The position numbers and the translations under genes are program-made. This document shows, piece after piece, positions 42,070-51,242 of a stretch of DNA of 64,000 bases (its first letter is position 1; each line of letters begins with the position of its first letter). Origin of the DNA: JASBZA01 sp964392065 (GTDB taxonomy: Bacteria; Bacillota; Clostridia; Saccharofermentanales; Fastidiosipilaceae); assembly GCA_964392065.1 (NCBI GenBank), contig CAYMOG010000005.1:8133-72132 (forward strand), written 5' to 3'. Under the pieces are notes generated by a model. The model saw only the letters and a list, made by a program, of their open reading frames with translations. It was not told the origin of the DNA and did no database searches.

Positions 42070-42119
42070 TTAGAATCCGGCGCTAGGACAATATTCCTAC
42101 CGCCGGACTCCGATTCTAA
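42070..42119. other. Long hairpin between dnaK and dnaJ
   Basis: TTAGAATC, CCGGCG and TAGG (42070-42087) pair with CCTA, CGCCGG and GATTCTAA (42096-42119), giving an 18-bp stem with a small bulge. No T-run follows on the minus strand. It probably modulates the dnaK/dnaJ message, by processing or attenuation. Confidence 0.7.
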
Positions 42120-42143
42120 ACTTAAAGTGTATATTCTAACGGA

Positions 42144-43964
42144 TTACTCATTCTCTGTATAGTCCGCATCGTAGGTTCCGCCAGTGCCTTGATCGTCTGC
42201 ATCGGAATCAGGTGCTTGACCATCTTGTGGGCCAGCTTGTTGGTAGAGTTTCTGGCTTACACCCATTAATACTTGTTGTAAATTATCGCTCTCTGCTTTC
42301 ATATCTTCCGTATTCTCAGAAGCTATAGCGGTTTTAAGCTTATCAATTGCAGCTTGAACGCTATCCTTATCTTCTTGTGGAAGTTTATCGCCATTTTCAG
42401 TTAAGAACTTCTCTGCTTGATACGCAGAAGAATCGGCGTTGTTCTTGGTTTCCACTTCTTCTTTTCGCTTCTTATCTTCTTCTGCAAATTGTTCCGCTTC
42501 TTTTACGGCCTTATCTATTTCATCATCGGACAAATTGGTACTTGCTGTAATAGTAATATCCGTTTCTTTACCCGTTCCCTTATCTTTAGCCGAAACATTA
42601 ACAATACCATTGGCATCGATATCGAAAGTAACTTCGATTTGTGGGATACCACGAGGAGCTGGTGCGATTCCATCTAGAATGAAATTACCTAACTGTTTAT
42701 TATCCTTAGCAAATTCGCGTTCACCTTGAAGTACGTTAACATCTACTTGTGTCTGACCATCCGCAGCTGTAGAGAATACCATGCTCTTCTTCGTTGGAAT
42801 CGTAGTATTACGCTCAATAATTCTAGTGAACACACCACCCATAGTTTCAATACCTAGAGATAGTGGTGTTACGTCTAATAGAAGTAAATCTTTTACATCA
42901 CCAGTAAGCACGCCAGCTTGGATAGCTGCACCAATGGCAACACATTCATCTGGGTTTATACCCTTGAATGGATCTTTGTTAAATACTTTTCTAACGGATT
43001 CTTGTACAGCAGGAATTCTAGTAGAACCCCCTACAAGTAAAATCTTGTCTACTTCAGCTGGATCTAGACCAGCATCTTTTAGAGCTTGTTTCAACGGACC
43101 TTCTGATGCACGTACTAATTCTGCAGTTAACTCTTCAAACTTAGCTCTTGATAATGTCATATCTAAGTGTTTAGTACCATTAGCATCCGCTGTAATGTAA
43201 GGCAAGTTAATGTTTGTAGTAGTAACACCCGAAAGCTCGATTTTAGCTTTTTCTGCAGCATCATTTAAACGTTGAAGAGCCATCTTATCTTTTGTTAAAT
43301 CAATGCCTTCGCTCTTCTTAAACTCCGAAACCATCCAATCGACAATTTTCTGGTCGAAGTCGTCACCACCTAGACGATTATTACCTGCAGTTGCAAGAAC
43401 TTCGAATACGCCATCACCAATTTCTAATATAGAAACGTCAAAGGTACCACCACCTAGGTCAAATACAAGAATCTTCTGATCCGATTCTTTATCTAAACCA
43501 TAGGCCAAAGCCGCTGCTGTTGGTTCATTAATAATACGCAATACATCTAGACCAGCAATTCTACCGGCATCCTTCGTAGCTTGTCTCTGAGAGTCACTGA
43601 AGTAAGCAGGTACCGTAATAACGGCTTGACTTACTTTTTCACCTAAATACTCTTCTGCATCAGACTTTAATTTTTGTAAAATCATAGCTGAAATCTCTTG
43701 TGGAGTATATTCTTTATCTTCAATATTTACTTTAAAATTACTACCCATTTCACGTTTAATAGACTGGATCGTACGGTCTGGATTGGTCACTGCCTGACGC
43801 TTGGCAACCTGTCCTACTAAGCGCTCACCATTCTTATTAAATGCAACCACAGATGGTGTCGTTCTCGCACCTTCTGGATTTGGGATAACCGTTGGTTCGC
43901 CACCTTCCATAACTGCTATAACTGAGTTTGTTGTTCCTAAGTCAATTCCAATAACTTTTGCCAT
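42144..43964 (-). CDS. dnaK: Chaperone protein DnaK
   Basis: Hsp70 chaperone, 606 aa. The N-terminal ATPase domain shows IGIDLGTTNSVIAVMEG, the phosphate loop VFDLGGGTFDVSILEIG, and the DDFDQKIVDWM and LLVGGSTRIPAVQ segments; the linker DLLLLDVTPLSLGIETMGG leads into the beta-sandwich and helical lid. The tail is acidic, ending DDQGTGGTYDADYTENE. It lies 43 bp from grpE and is preceded by a good ribosome-binding site. Confidence 0.98.
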   Translation of the reverse strand: MAKVIGIDLGTTNSVIAVMEGGEPTVIPNPEGARTTPSVVAFNKNGERLVGQVAKRQAVTNPDRTIQSIKREMGSNFKVNIEDKEYTPQEISAMILQKLKSDAEEYLGEKVSQAVITVPAYFSDSQRQATKDAGRIAGLDVLRIINEPTAAALAYGLDKESDQKILVFDLGGGTFDVSILEIGDGVFEVLATAGNNRLGGDDFDQKIVDWMVSEFKKSEGIDLTKDKMALQRLNDAAEKAKIELSGVTTTNINLPYITADANGTKHLDMTLSRAKFEELTAELVRASEGPLKQALKDAGLDPAEVDKILLVGGSTRIPAVQESVRKVFNKDPFKGINPDECVAIGAAIQAGVLTGDVKDLLLLDVTPLSLGIETMGGVFTRIIERNTTIPTKKSMVFSTAADGQTQVDVNVLQGEREFAKDNKQLGNFILDGIAPAPRGIPQIEVTFDIDANGIVNVSAKDKGTGKETDITITASTNLSDDEIDKAVKEAEQFAEEDKKRKEEVETKNNADSSAYQAEKFLTENGDKLPQEDKDSVQAAIDKLKTAIASENTEDMKAESDNLQQVLMGVSQKLYQQAGPQDGQAPDSDADDQGTGGTYDADYTENE

Positions 43965-44007
43965 ATAATTATTTCCTCCAAATTTGTTTTTAAAATATTC
44001 TTCCTTG

Positions 44008-44580
44008 TTAATTTGCTACTTTGACTACAGCATGTCGGATTACTCTATCCTTATAGATATAGCCTTTAGCAAATACTTCTACTACCGTTTCTTCATTATG
44101 TTCATCACTATTCACCCGCATCACCGCTTCATGAAGTTCAGGATTGAAGGGCTTGTTTAGACAATCTATTTCTTCAATACCTAACTTCACCATAGCTTCT
44201 TCTGCTTGCTTCCTAATGAGATCAATTCCATCAGCCACACTCGTAATGGCATCCATGTCCGATTGTTCATTTAATGTATCGGCTGCACTCGCTGCTCGGT
44301 CTAAGTTATCTAGAATAGGCAACCATTTTTCACTGACATCCACAACGGAGTCTCCATAGAGCTTATCCTTCTCTTTTTGCGAACGACGTTTGAAGTTATC
44401 GTATTCTGCCATCAAACGCAGTCTACTTTCCTTCAAACTCTCGATTTCAGCCAAAGCTTCCTCTAGAGATGCTTCCAAAGGATTTTTATCCTTTTCTTCT
44501 ACTTCTTCGTGGACTAAATCATGTTCCAGATTTTCTTCGAGGATTTCTTCTTTTTCGCGTTTCTTCCCTCTCTTACTCAT
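44008..44580 (-). CDS. grpE: Nucleotide exchange factor GrpE
   Basis: Nucleotide exchange factor for DnaK, 190 aa. An N-terminal charged coiled coil precedes the conserved region: RLMAEYDNFKRRSQKEKD, WLPILDNLDRAAS, and the beta-wing with NPELHEAVMRVNSDEHNE and GYIYKDRVIRHAVVKVAN at the end. It overlaps hrcA by 4 bp and is regulated with it by CIRCE. Confidence 0.97.
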   Translation of the reverse strand: MSKRGKKREKEEILEENLEHDLVHEEVEEKDKNPLEASLEEALAEIESLKESRLRLMAEYDNFKRRSQKEKDKLYGDSVVDVSEKWLPILDNLDRAASAADTLNEQSDMDAITSVADGIDLIRKQAEEAMVKLGIEEIDCLNKPFNPELHEAVMRVNSDEHNEETVVEVFAKGYIYKDRVIRHAVVKVAN

Positions 44581-45638
44581 TCTATAATCTCCATTCCTTG
44601 TTTCTCATCTTTATTAAAATAATCGCCTACCGTTTCCTTGATAAAACTTATTCTCGGAATAACCCGCTCATAGTCCATACGTTTCGGTCCTATAATGCCT
44701 ATTCTTCCTATTAGTCTATCTCCCAGTTGGTAGGAGCTGGTAATTAGACTACAAGCTTCTAAACCATCTAACTTAATTTCTTGCCCTATTCGAATCATGA
44801 AAGGATTTTCACTCTCATTAAGTTCATGTAGATAACCAGTAATTAAACCATCTGTATGTAGAGCATTGTAAACTCTATGGGCATTATCCGTATCTTGAAA
44901 CTCTGGGTGAACGAATAATCGTTGCACACCATCTAAATAAACATCGAGCCGTTCACTCTGTTTAATAGTGATATAGGCTTCGTATAGCAATTGATTTAAG
45001 ATAGATTCAGGGAGTTCCACTCCTTCAGCAGCGGACTCAACAGTCATAAGCGTTAAATCCTTAATCGGAACTGTACTGAGTTGTTCTTCTAGTGCATTAG
45101 AAACTTTTAATAGGTCTTCTTGCGTCAAATATTCATGGGCACGGAATACTCTATCCTTTACAATACCTGCAGATAACACTAATACGATTAGAACCCTACC
45201 ACTCTCCACTTGTAAGAGTTTCAATTGGGAAATGAAACTTTCTTTTTCTGAAGGCGTGAGCGTAACGGAGGTATATCCAGTGCTTTCTGATAAGAGACTA
45301 GTGGCTTTCTGTAAGAGTTCTGTGATTTCATAAATATCTCTATGTAGTTGCCCTTTAAGTTCCAGTTTCTCTTGTAGCATGAGCTCTCTAGGAGTCATCA
45401 AGCGTTCCACATATTCCCTGTAGGCTTTATCCGTAGGTACTCTCCCTGCTGAAGTGTGGGGCTGAATAAGATAGCCTTTAGCTTCTAATTCTGCAAGCTC
45501 ATTACGGATTGTGGCAGAACTAATACGTGTCTCAGATTGTTCTGCTATAGATTTGGAGCCAACAGGCTCTGCTGTACTAACATAGGTATCAATTACGGTT
45601 TTCAATACCCAACTCTGACGTTCTGGTAAATGCATCAC
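44577..45638 (-). CDS. hrcA: Heat-inducible transcription repressor HrcA
   Basis: Represses the grpE-dnaK-dnaJ operon by binding CIRCE; 353 aa. The winged helix (ERQSWVLKTVIDTYVSTAEPVGSKSIAE) and the following strand (SSATIRNELAELEAKGYLIQPHTSAGRVPTDKAYREYV) are the family's signature regions. The frame starts with tandem GTG-ATG; AAGGAG lies 6-7 nt before the GTG, so 45638 is preferred, with 45635 as the alternative. It is first in the operon and directly downstream of CIRCE. Confidence 0.96.
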   Translation of the reverse strand: MMHLPERQSWVLKTVIDTYVSTAEPVGSKSIAEQSETRISSATIRNELAELEAKGYLIQPHTSAGRVPTDKAYREYVERLMTPRELMLQEKLELKGQLHRDIYEITELLQKATSLLSESTGYTSVTLTPSEKESFISQLKLLQVESGRVLIVLVLSAGIVKDRVFRAHEYLTQEDLLKVSNALEEQLSTVPIKDLTLMTVESAAEGVELPESILNQLLYEAYITIKQSERLDVYLDGVQRLFVHPEFQDTDNAHRVYNALHTDGLITGYLHELNESENPFMIRIGQEIKLDGLEACSLITSSYQLGDRLIGRIGIIGPKRMDYERVIPRISFIKETVGDYFNKDEKQGMEIIE

Positions 45639-45659
45639 TTGTTACTCCTTTGTTTAAAA

Positions 45660-45686
45660 TTAGCACTCAATATTCCCGAGTGCTAA
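45660..45686. promoter_or_regulatory. CIRCE operator
   Basis: TTAGCACTC-N9-GAGTGCTAA is a perfect CIRCE inverted repeat 22 bp upstream of the hrcA start and just downstream of the promoter -10, exactly where HrcA blocks transcription. Confidence 0.98.
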
Positions 45687-45690
45687 AAGC

Positions 45691-45720
45691 ATAATAGCAT
45701 CAAAGGACAAATAAAGTCAA
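45691..45720 (-). promoter_or_regulatory. Sigma-A promoter of hrcA-grpE-dnaK-dnaJ
   Basis: On the minus strand TTGACT (45720-45715) and TATTAT (45696-45691) are 18 bp apart, with TGC before the -10 providing an extended element. CIRCE begins 5 bp downstream. Confidence 0.85.
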
Positions 45721-45774
45721 TTATTTTTTATAAAGAAATGTAGTGAAATGCATGAACGAACCTTGAACACGAAA

Positions 45775-46944
45775 TCAGATGAAAGCGCGTGCTACATAAT
45801 CAGCAAAATCGAGTCCTTTGCGTGAGTAGAAATAACGGTCACCATCAACCATTAAATAACCTTCTTTAATAAATCTATCAAGTAGACTGCGGTGCTCTGT
45901 AGAAATGTCTTCTTGAAATAATGCTCTATATTCGCATAAACGAAAACCAGTCAAAATACGTAAACGGAGAATAAAAAATTCTTTAATCGCCTCGATTTTA
46001 TTTATTGTTTCTGTTAGTAGGCCAAGATGTCCACTTGTTATTTGTTCTTCATAAGTTTGAAAGGTTTCTCCGTTCATACGGCGTTGGCCATTCACATAAG
46101 ACGATGCACCCATACCGAAACCGTAATATGCCTTCCCTAACCAATACGAAAGATTATGTCTACTATAATAACCTGGCTTAGAAAAGTTAGAAATTTCATA
46201 ATGATCAAAACCATTTCGAGTGAGTGTATCTATTACCAGATGATACATTTTCCGTTCGATTTCAGGACTTGGTAAGGGATATTCTCCTTCTGTATATTTA
46301 TCTCCGAAGGGAGTACCTTCTTCAATGATAAGTGAGTAGATGGATACATGTTCAGGTCCTAATGAAAGTATATAGGCTAAATCGGCTTCTAAATCCTCCA
46401 TGCTTTGATTTGGTGTTGCGAGAATAAGATCTACCGATACATTTCTAAAGCCTATCCTTCTCACCTCATGATAAGCATATTGAAAATCTTCAAGAGTATG
46501 AACACGCCCTAAGCTAGCCAAATGTTTCTCATGTGTGCTCTGCAAACCTATCGATAAACGGTTCACTCCTGCACTGAATAGGGCTTCTAGATTTCTAACA
46601 TCAAGTGTACCAGGATTCATTTCTAAAGTAATCTCACACTGAGAAGATAAGACGCGTCTTGCCCGAATTCTCTCGAGAACACCAATAATATATTGAGCAT
46701 CTACAAGACTAGGGGTCCCTCCGCCAAAGTAAATGCTTAAGACTTCCGTATCACTTGCTTCGTCAAGTGCTTGCTCAATTTCTTGATACAATAAGTTAAA
46801 GTAATAAGAAACCGTTACGTCAGCCTCAGCTAACGCAACGGAAGTAAAATCACAATATGGACATTTCTTAATACAATATGGAATATGTATATAGATATGC
46901 GCAGGATTATCTTGTTGCCAATGTTTCTCTTCTATCCTATTCAC
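45775..46944 (-). CDS. hemW: HemW-type radical SAM heme chaperone
   Basis: HemW-family protein, 389 aa, formerly annotated as HemN. The radical SAM motif is HIYIHIPYCIKKCPYCDFTS (CxxxCxxC), followed by LSIYFGGGTPSLV, MNPGTLDV and LSIGLQSTHEKHLASLGRVHT. The C-terminal domain ends in RYFYSRKGLDFADYVARAF. Members bind haem rather than oxidise coproporphyrinogen. Its distance from hrcA suggests a separate unit ending before the hrcA promoter; 9 bp separate it from the SPFH gene. Confidence 0.93.
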   Translation of the reverse strand: MNRIEEKHWQQDNPAHIYIHIPYCIKKCPYCDFTSVALAEADVTVSYYFNLLYQEIEQALDEASDTEVLSIYFGGGTPSLVDAQYIIGVLERIRARRVLSSQCEITLEMNPGTLDVRNLEALFSAGVNRLSIGLQSTHEKHLASLGRVHTLEDFQYAYHEVRRIGFRNVSVDLILATPNQSMEDLEADLAYILSLGPEHVSIYSLIIEEGTPFGDKYTEGEYPLPSPEIERKMYHLVIDTLTRNGFDHYEISNFSKPGYYSRHNLSYWLGKAYYGFGMGASSYVNGQRRMNGETFQTYEEQITSGHLGLLTETINKIEAIKEFFILRLRILTGFRLCEYRALFQEDISTEHRSLLDRFIKEGYLMVDGDRYFYSRKGLDFADYVARAFI

Positions 46945-46953
46945 TTTTTACGA

Positions 46954-47976
46954 TTAATAAACCCCATCGGCTGGAGGATTCCCTAATTCATCTTTGCTTA
47001 TACGGGTAGGATCGGTTTCGATTCTAGTTGACGGACTCTTCTTAAGCTCTGGATCTTCAGTACCGGCAACGGATTGGATTCCAGCTACCAAAGAAGCTAA
47101 ATTCTGCATCTCGGATGGAATAATAATCTTAGTCGCTTGCCCATCTGCTACACGTTCTAAAGCTTCCATACTACGTAGAGCTAAGAGCGGTTGGTCTGCT
47201 TGAACATCTTTAAGCATCTTCATACCTTTTGCACGCGCATCATAAACTTCTCTAATTGCTTGGGCCTGTCCTTCAGCTTCACGGATTTGAGCTTCTTTTT
47301 TCGCTTCTGCTCTTAAGATTGCGGATTGTTTTTCACCTTCTGCAACACGGATTGCGGCTTCCTTTTCACCTTCAGCAATAAGAATCGATTCACGTTTTTC
47401 ACGCTCCGCTTTCATCTGCTTCTCCATGGCATCTTGAATTTCTCTAGGAGGTAAAATATTCTTAAGCTCTACACGATTTACCTTGATACCCCAAGGATCG
47501 GTCGCTTCATCAAGAATTTGGCGCATCTGGTGGTTAATTAGGTCACGAGACGTCAATGTATCATCTAGCTCTAAGTCACCAATAATATTACGAAGTGTAG
47601 TTGCAGACAAGTTCTCAATGGCTAAAATAGGATTCTCAATACCGTAGGTGTACAATTTGGGATCCGTTACTTGATAGAAGATAACCGTATCAATTTGCAT
47701 GGTAACATTATCTTTTGTAATAACTGCTTGAGGATTGAAATCTGCTACTTGCTCTTTGAGTGAAATGGTCACGGCTACGCGATCAATGAAAGGTGCCTTG
47801 AAATGAACTCCAGTATGCCAAGTGTTTAGATAAGTTCCTAAACGTTCTACAATTTTCACATGAGCTTGGGGAACAATCTTCACACAAGAAATAATAATTC
47901 CTATAATAATAATGGCAACAATGAAGATAACCACTGTACCTGGGCCGAAACTAAACAAAAAATATAAATGCTTCAA
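46954..47976 (-). CDS. SPFH/Band 7 (stomatin-like) membrane protein
   Basis: A 340-aa stomatin/prohibitin-type protein: an N-terminal transmembrane helix (about residues 14-31), then the SPFH domain (VKIVERLGTYLNTWHTGVHFKAPFIDRV) and a coiled coil rich in EKREAA repeats (EREKRESILIAEGEKEAAIRVAEGEKQ region). It scaffolds membrane microdomains in related systems. The gene is paired with the NfeD gene 20 bp upstream, the classic SPFH-NfeD arrangement. Confidence 0.92.
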   Translation of the reverse strand: MKHLYFLFSFGPGTVVIFIVAIIIIGIIISCVKIVPQAHVKIVERLGTYLNTWHTGVHFKAPFIDRVAVTISLKEQVADFNPQAVITKDNVTMQIDTVIFYQVTDPKLYTYGIENPILAIENLSATTLRNIIGDLELDDTLTSRDLINHQMRQILDEATDPWGIKVNRVELKNILPPREIQDAMEKQMKAEREKRESILIAEGEKEAAIRVAEGEKQSAILRAEAKKEAQIREAEGQAQAIREVYDARAKGMKMLKDVQADQPLLALRSMEALERVADGQATKIIIPSEMQNLASLVAGIQSVAGTEDPELKKSPSTRIETDPTRISKDELGNPPADGVY

Positions 47977-47996
47977 AATATTTTCCTCCTACTAAT

Positions 47997-48434
47997 TTAT
48001 GCTAATTCAACAACCAATCGAACACCCTGGATAGAAACTATTTTTACCAAAGAGCCTACTGGAATGCGTGTGTGATTTACCGATGAACAAGACCAAATTT
48101 GTCCTGCCACCCTTGCTTTACCTATATTATCAATTGGATCTACTTCTTTAATAACTTCTGCTACTTCTCCTATTAGACGATCTGCATTTGTTCGTATCGC
48201 ATTCTTAGGCGCAAAACTAAAACGATCTTTCTGAGAGTAGAACAGTGCAATTAATACTAGAGAAACAACTATAAATAGTACTATTTGGATTCCTATACTA
48301 GCTCCCAATAAACTTGCTATAAGTGCTACAACACTACCTACAACAAACCAGGCACTAACCAAGGCAACGGTCCCAATTTCAAGAATTAGGAAAACAATCG
48401 CCAGTATTAACCAAACAACCCAAGTGTAATCCAT
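47997..48434 (-). CDS. NfeD family protein
   Basis: A 145-aa short NfeD protein: about three transmembrane segments (residues 5-70) followed by an OB-fold domain (LIGEVAEVIKEVDPIDNIGKARVAGQIWSC to the end). Short NfeD proteins partner SPFH proteins and the neighbouring SPFH gene supports this. Start at ATG 48434: AGGGAGG lies 8 nt upstream, whereas an in-frame TTG two codons before is too close to it. Confidence 0.9.
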   Translation of the reverse strand: MDYTWVVWLILAIVFLILEIGTVALVSAWFVVGSVVALIASLLGASIGIQIVLFIVVSLVLIALFYSQKDRFSFAPKNAIRTNADRLIGEVAEVIKEVDPIDNIGKARVAGQIWSCSSVNHTRIPVGSLVKIVSIQGVRLVVELA

Positions 48435-48487
48435 TTGCAAATCCTCCCTTCTACTCTTCTATTATGCATCATATACCATTTGAATTA

Positions 48488-49711
48488 CTAGTAAATATTT
48501 CGCAAAGAGTATTCACTTCCACCGAGAACACCTTGTGTCAGAGCTATATATACTAGATATACGGTATTATTGATTCTTTGGGCAAGGTAGTCTTCTAAAT
48601 TCTCTTCTCTTAATTTCGCTATATTATCAAAAGAGGTTCCCCGCACAATATTTTCGGTTTCTTGGAAATTCGGATTATTATTCTCTTCTAATGCATCGAA
48701 ACTACTGGCTGAATAATCATAAGATTCGAAGAAGACAATGGGTATGCCTACACGGTCAAATGCCCGATAATCGGATGGTGTATGGGAAAACTCGCGGAAA
48801 GCTGCGGTTGCATTTGGAGCAGTAAATCCTTCTGGAACAGGTTCTTCTGCAACAGGATTAGATACAGAGTATGTGGATTGATTGGTATAAAAAACATGTC
48901 CTGTTCTACCGAATAAGGAATAGTTAATTGCAATGTCTGCAATTTCATAGAGTGGTTGACGCATTTTATACTGTGCATTGGGATATAGGGAACTCCATCC
49001 TGCATGTCCATAGAGTTTTCCGCCGCCATATAAACTACGATATTCATAAAATACGTCCGTTTGAGCGAGCTCTTCATCTTTTAAACTCTCTACATAGTGG
49101 GTTGCACCAGCAATGTTCGAAAAGCCAGCTCCGAGCGCCACCAAGCTAACGTCATAACCTACAGCATAACGTTTAAGCGTCTGGGCGGTTAGCATAAGTG
49201 CTCCTACTCCCGATGCGTTATCCGAAATTCCATCATGGCCTGTTGGAGGCTCAGAAGTCGTATCATATCTAGCTCCTATAACGACATGACGACGAAATAC
49301 TCCATCGGCTGCTTGAGCTCTCCGGTTATAGACTTCATAATCGAACTGATCAATACTATCTTCATCTGCTACGAAACCTGATCCAGGAATTCTAACCACA
49401 ACGTTTTGAGACGTATTCCCATTCGCCAGTGTAAACTCTTGAATTTCCGGTTCGAATCCTAAGCGTTCAAATTCTTCTACAATCTTCTCTGCTACAGCAC
49501 GCTCATTACTGCTCCCAGCAATTCTTGATGGAAACTCTCTAGCAATTTCAGTGGCAAAATCAGCACCATATGTGCCTAATTGATGAACAAGTGGTACCGT
49601 GCCCCCCTGACTACAAGACGTTATAAATAATGTACTAAGCAATAATATGATGAAGGATCGATATAAAACCTTGGCTCTCTTATGTTTCTGTTTACTTGGT
49701 ATAGCTTCCAT
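48488..49711 (-). CDS. M28-like lipoprotein lacking the zinc-binding residues
   Basis: A 407-aa exported protein with lipobox LFITSC (Cys33). The fold of M28 aminopeptidases is recognisable in VVIGARYDTTSEPPTGHDGISDNASGVGALML. In active M28 enzymes this reads GAHYD...DNASG and continues FxGAEE and Y/FHTxxD. Here the His is Arg148, the Glu pair (expected at 196-197) is Gly-Phe (GAGFSN) and the final His region reads NFQETEN. Only Asp164 of the metal site remains. So a zinc peptidase activity is unlikely. It is divergent from the S11-like gene and follows nfeD in the minus direction. Confidence 0.8.
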   Translation of the reverse strand: MEAIPSKQKHKRAKVLYRSFIILLLSTLFITSCSQGGTVPLVHQLGTYGADFATEIAREFPSRIAGSSNERAVAEKIVEEFERLGFEPEIQEFTLANGNTSQNVVVRIPGSGFVADEDSIDQFDYEVYNRRAQAADGVFRRHVVIGARYDTTSEPPTGHDGISDNASGVGALMLTAQTLKRYAVGYDVSLVALGAGFSNIAGATHYVESLKDEELAQTDVFYEYRSLYGGGKLYGHAGWSSLYPNAQYKMRQPLYEIADIAINYSLFGRTGHVFYTNQSTYSVSNPVAEEPVPEGFTAPNATAAFREFSHTPSDYRAFDRVGIPIVFFESYDYSASSFDALEENNNPNFQETENIVRGTSFDNIAKLREENLEDYLAQRINNTVYLVYIALTQGVLGGSEYSLRNIY

Positions 49712-49856
49712 TCGAATTTTCGCTCCTCTTGACCTACAATTATGGTACTTATCTCTAAGAATTATACCTGAAAGAAAAGAGGAATGAAAAGTTTTCCTCT
49801 GTGTTATATTTTTAAGATAGAATTATAGTAAGAAAAATTCTCAGGAGGTAGAATTG

Positions 49857-51242
49857 ATGAAGTACAAAAAATATTTAAGCCCTTCTCTTGCTGCCTCGAT
49901 TATTTTATTTATTTTCACAATGACAATGGCATTATCCATGTTATTTCTAACCACTTCACTATATGCAACGGACAATAGAGTAAATACGGATGAAACTTCT
50001 AATCCTTGGCACTTAAGTACTAGCACTACTCAAGAGAATTATTATGTCATTGATTTACAGAAGAACAGTGTCCTCTATGATAAAAATGCTAGACAGACTA
50101 TTAAAGCAAGCATAACATCTAATATTCTCCTAGCACTACTCGCCTACGAAAGATTAGACGAAAATGTACCTATAACTGTAAGTAACGAAAATGCTAATGT
50201 TTCCCAAGCGGAAAATATTTTCCAAGTTAATTTACAAGCAGGGTCCCGCTATTCTTTGGATTTTTTAGTGTATAGTTTATTTTTCTACGACTCTAATGCT
50301 GTCTTCCATGTTCTATCGGAAGCACTTACCCAAGACAATCGCAGTCTAGTAAATCTTTTTAACGAGAGAGCACGTAGTATTGGAATGGATGCAACACTAT
50401 TCCGTACTTCTGGTAGCAAGGGAGTTGCGGGCGAAACTACCTTGGTTGATGCGAGCCGTTTAATCATTCATGCCTTATCATCCGATAAACTCTCTAGTGT
50501 TTTCCGGTCCAAAGGCGAAATTATTTTAAGCGATAATAGTTCTTCTGGAGGTTACCTTCTCGAGAATCGATTACGTGATATCTGGACATTAAGTTTCGAT
50601 ACAATTAATGGAGCGAGTTTTGCTATGGAATCCAATAGTTATACTGCGTTTTACTTAGCTACCATCCCTAATGGAAATTATAATGTTCTCATCTTACAGT
50701 CTTCGCAAAAAGCAAGTGACTTAAGAACACCTAATCTGATCACTCAGATTATTCGAGAAGCTTATCGTTTGGTAAGCGAAATAGGAGAGCAATTTGAGCT
50801 AGCCGATTTGGTTACACGTGGAGGACATGTCCGGACGATTGTACAAAAAGATGGAGTAGAAGTTAACCTCATCTACTTGGATCGGGTACAATATTTACGC
50901 CCCAGAAGTCTTACAGAATTCAGACCTCAAATGCAGCTATCTGTTTCTACCGATTTGCCTCTTCCAATTCAACAAAATCAAGTTTTGGGGCAAATGACCT
51001 TTACCATGCCTGACGGCACGCGCTATGTGGCCAATGTCGGATCTGCAGAAGATATTTATTCCGAAAATAATGTCTTAAGCTGGGTAATGGAACAATTAAG
51101 AGCTTATCCTGAGATTATTAAGCTCATTCAAATTTTATTTGTACTATTTATCTCAATTTTACTAATGAAACTTCTCATAAACTTGGTACGCTTCCTTATC
51201 ATTAGAAGCCATAACCAAGACCAACGTTGGGGGAAGTTCTAG
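49857..51242 (+). CDS. S11-like (D,D-carboxypeptidase fold) membrane protein lacking catalytic motifs
   Basis: A 461-aa protein: an N-terminal transmembrane helix (about 13-36), a PBP5-like domain and a C-terminal transmembrane helix (about 420-445). The fold matches peptidase S11 (NYYVIDLQKNSVLYDKNA, LNLQAGSRYSLDFLVYSLFF). But SxxK is Ser85-Ile-Thr-Ser88 (Lys lost), the SxN motif is Asp-Ser-Asn147 in FYDSNAVF, and KTG is replaced in INGASFAMES. It therefore probably binds peptidoglycan or acts structurally rather than cleaving. I start at ATG 49857, 8 nt after AGGAGG (49843-49848); a TTG just before is an alternative. Confidence 0.78.
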   Translation: MKYKKYLSPSLAASIILFIFTMTMALSMLFLTTSLYATDNRVNTDETSNPWHLSTSTTQENYYVIDLQKNSVLYDKNARQTIKASITSNILLALLAYERLDENVPITVSNENANVSQAENIFQVNLQAGSRYSLDFLVYSLFFYDSNAVFHVLSEALTQDNRSLVNLFNERARSIGMDATLFRTSGSKGVAGETTLVDASRLIIHALSSDKLSSVFRSKGEIILSDNSSSGGYLLENRLRDIWTLSFDTINGASFAMESNSYTAFYLATIPNGNYNVLILQSSQKASDLRTPNLITQIIREAYRLVSEIGEQFELADLVTRGGHVRTIVQKDGVEVNLIYLDRVQYLRPRSLTEFRPQMQLSVSTDLPLPIQQNQVLGQMTFTMPDGTRYVANVGSAEDIYSENNVLSWVMEQLRAYPEIIKLIQILFVLFISILLMKLLINLVRFLIIRSHNQDQRWGKF

